Below are positions 12,931-14,401 of a DNA stretch of 14,401 nt, one piece after another. The stretch is taken from contig DKEU01000128.1 of NCBI GenBank assembly GCA_002452635.1, positions 212-14,612 on the forward strand, read 5' to 3'. Source of the DNA: Desulfovibrionaceae bacterium UBA6814. Its GTDB lineage: Bacteria; Desulfobacterota; Desulfovibrionia; Desulfovibrionales; Desulfovibrionaceae. Below the pieces are notes generated by a model. The model worked only from the letters and a program-made list of their open reading frames with translations. It was not told the DNA's origin and ran no database searches. Each line of letters opens with the position of its first letter. Within the stretch, counting starts at the first letter, position 1. The translations under genes and the position numbers were made by a program.

Positions 12931-12974
12931 CTGGTGCTGGAAACCATCCGCAACCTCTTGACCCGGAGTTTTTC

Positions 12975-14303
12975 GTGAATTCACGCAAGGTTCTGCTCAC
13001 CATCGGCCTGATAGTCCTGGGCCTCGCCCTGGCCGCGGGCCTGGCCCTGTATTTCAAGGATACCGAGGAACCCGTGCTGGTCCTCACCCCGGCCGCCGGC
13101 CCCATCGGCCCCACCGCGCCCTTCACCGTCACTGCCGACGATCCGGGCTCGGGACTGCGCTCCCTCTCGGTGATCGTCACCCAGCAGGGCAAGGCCGCCA
13201 CCCCGGTCCAGCTCTCCTACGCCACCCCCGAGGCCCACGCCGAGGCCACCTTCACCCTGGAGGGACACGGCTTCGCCGAGGGCCCCCTCACCGTGGCGGT
13301 GCGGGCCGCCGACGCCTCCATCCGCGGCTTCGGCCAGGGCAACGTGCGCACCGCGAGCTTCGAATTCACCCTGGACACCCGGGCCCCGGTCATCTCGGTG
13401 CTCTCCACCGCGCACAACGTGAACCGCGGCGGCGCGGGCCTGGTGGCCTACTCCCTGAACGAGGACGCGAAAGAGAGCGGCGTGGCCGTGGGCGAGCGAT
13501 TCTTCCCCGGGTACAAGCAGCCCTCGGGCGTCTATCTCTGCCTGTTCGCCTTCCCCTGGGACATGGACATCCCGGACTTCAAGCCCCAGATCAAGGCCAC
13601 GGACCTGGCCGGCAACTCCCGGGTGAGCGGCTTCATCTTCCATCCCGTGGACCGCTGGAAGTTCAAGACCGACACCCTCACCCTGCCCCAGTCCTTCCTG
13701 GACGCCAAGATGCCCGAGTTCGAGACCCTGGTGCCCCAGGCCACGGACCAGTTGGAGCGCTTCGTGAAGGTCAACACCGAAGTCCGCGAGGCCAACGCCA
13801 AGGAGTTCTACGAACTGCGCAGCAAGACCAACCCCGTGCCCCTGTGGAGCGGGCCCTTCCTGCGCATGCCCAACACCGCGCCCCGGGCCGGGTTCGCCGA
13901 CGCCCGCACCTACCTGTTCGACGGCCAGGACGTGAGCCATTCGGTGCACCTGGGCCTGGACCTGGCCTCCACCGTGGCCGACGAGGTCCCGGCCGCGGCG
14001 GACGGCAAGGTGGTCAAGGCCGGCTACGTGGGCATCTACGGCAACACCGTGGTCCTGGACCACGGCCTGGGCCTCATGACCCTGTACGCCCACCTCTCCG
14101 CCATCGGCGTGGACGAGGGGCAGATGGTGTTCCGGGGCAACCCCCTGGGCCGCACCGGCACCACCGGCCTGGCCGGCGGCGACCACCTGCACTTCGGGGT
14201 CATGGTTTCGGGCCTGCCGGTGCAGCCCATCGAATGGTGGGACGACCACTGGATGAAGGACAACCTGGCCGACAAGCTGGCCCTGGCCAAGGCCGCCAAG
14301 TAG
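12975..14303 (+). CDS. membrane-anchored M23 (LytM-type) metallopeptidase
   Basis: A 442-residue protein. GTG at 12975 is chosen as start because GGAG lies seven bases upstream and it places a transmembrane anchor (residues 6-26) right at the N-terminus. An ATG at 12888 would add 29 unconvincing residues and lacks a ribosome binding site. After the anchor come beta-rich, Ig-like segments (about 32-140 and 140-225; conserved-looking TVTADDPGSGL and IKATDLAGNS), then a helical linker (about 238-285) and a C-terminal M23 peptidase domain. Zinc ligands are His325 and Asp329 (HLGLD) and His406 (DHLHFGV); His373 in YAHLS is the catalytic His. All active residues are present, so it is probably an active endopeptidase that cuts peptide crosslinks of the wall from the periplasmic face. 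It is a single-gene unit with promoter and terminator. The family is certain, the cell role unknown. Confidence 0.94.
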   Translation: MNSRKVLLTIGLIVLGLALAAGLALYFKDTEEPVLVLTPAAGPIGPTAPFTVTADDPGSGLRSLSVIVTQQGKAATPVQLSYATPEAHAEATFTLEGHGFAEGPLTVAVRAADASIRGFGQGNVRTASFEFTLDTRAPVISVLSTAHNVNRGGAGLVAYSLNEDAKESGVAVGERFFPGYKQPSGVYLCLFAFPWDMDIPDFKPQIKATDLAGNSRVSGFIFHPVDRWKFKTDTLTLPQSFLDAKMPEFETLVPQATDQLERFVKVNTEVREANAKEFYELRSKTNPVPLWSGPFLRMPNTAPRAGFADARTYLFDGQDVSHSVHLGLDLASTVADEVPAAADGKVVKAGYVGIYGNTVVLDHGLGLMTLYAHLSAIGVDEGQMVFRGNPLGRTGTTGLAGGDHLHFGVMVSGLPVQPIEWWDDHWMKDNLADKLALAKAAK

Positions 14304-14326
14304 CCGGCCGCGGCGACGCCTCCCCC

Positions 14327-14357
14327 CGAGGGCGGCCTCCGGGCCGCCCTCGTTTTT
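14327..14357 (+). terminator. intrinsic terminator of the M23 gene
   Basis: A perfect 11-base stem CGAGGGCGGCC / GGCCGCCCTCG with the stable tetraloop TCCG is followed at once by TTTTT. It starts 23 bases after the stop codon. This is a textbook Rho-independent terminator. Bases 14358-14401 after it show nothing that I can interpret. Confidence 0.92.
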
Positions 14358-14401
14358 GGGCGCGGCATCTTTACGGACGGGCCGGAAAACGGCAGGGTGC
14401 C

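Larger units (their letters stand above)
12512..12974. other. AT-rich divergent regulatory region, hynB / M23 gene
   Basis: This 463-base gap carries no convincing gene. It is much richer in A and T than its surroundings, especially 12600-12800. From left to right on the map it holds the hynB leader with a hairpin, an imperfect palindrome over the candidate hynB -10, an A/T tract, a complex inverted repeat at 12719-12762 (outer arms TTGCAC and GTGCAA; inner arms CACTGATT and AATTAGTG around CAA), another hairpin at 12766-12792, and a promoter for the M23 gene. I found no clean sigma54 site (GG, ten bases, GC) in the parts that I scanned. Confidence 0.7.

Noticed and set aside
12888..12974. 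An N-terminal extension of the M23 peptidase from the ATG at 12888.
   Set aside because: It has no ribosome binding site, starts inside the region of the candidate promoter, and would bury the membrane anchor behind 29 residues.
12733..12984. An 83-codon minus-strand frame in the hynB/M23 gap, starting with nearly the same residues (NSRK) as the M23 protein.
   Set aside because: The bases GTGAATTCAC at 12975-12984 are a perfect palindrome, so both strands read the same start. The minus frame has no ribosome binding site, crosses the M23 promoter and has no known domain.

Overview
The window looks like chromosomal DNA of a high-GC sulfate reducer of the Desulfovibrionaceae. This is inferred from the periplasmic [NiFe] hydrogenase of the Desulfovibrio HynB/HynA type (small-subunit gene first, twin-arginine leader, maturation protease and HypC-type chaperone following) and from the strong G/C bias at third codon positions. 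No mobile element, tRNA, rRNA or CRISPR array is visible. The gene content is core and envelope-related rather than accessory.

Left block (about 63-7630), all on the minus strand and tightly packed. Read in the direction of transcription it runs: Mrp-type P-loop ATPase (iron-sulfur cluster carrier); secreted lytic transglycosylase; PgsA phosphatidylglycerophosphate synthase; two PilT-family hexameric ATPases in tandem; a zinc-ribbon protein with a pseudo-receiver-like C-terminal domain; a small unrecognised protein; FtsB/DivIC; a TPR protein; and a lipoprotein with a Cache/PDC-like sensor fold. Most gaps are only a few bases and one pair overlaps, so much of this is probably one long transcript or a few overlapping ones. 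A good sigma70-type promoter lies before mrp. The theme is cell envelope and division, with two retraction-type ATPases but no pilin or pilus assembly gene in view.

Centre (7640-8861): pcm (protein L-isoaspartate methyltransferase) on the minus strand, diverging from a small two-CBS-domain protein on the plus strand.

Right block (8886-12676, minus strand): hynB-hynA, a strong intercistronic hairpin, the HybD/HupD-type endopeptidase and a HypC-type chaperone. HynB carries a Tat signal and all ligands of three iron-sulfur clusters. HynA carries both CxxC nickel-binding motifs and a 15-residue C-terminal tail after the last His, the substrate of the adjacent protease. HynB/HynA would be exported as a folded pair and oxidise H2 in the periplasm. 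The AT-rich 463-base region upstream of hynB holds a candidate promoter with an UP-like tract and several palindromes that could be operators.

Right end (12902-14357, plus strand): a membrane-anchored M23 (LytM-type) endopeptidase, divergent from hynBA, with its own candidate promoter and a textbook terminator.

The most interesting parts are the orphan PilT/PilU pair with its pseudo-receiver partner inside a division/envelope gene string, and the unexplained palindromes before hynB. No wholly new system is proven by the sequence alone.
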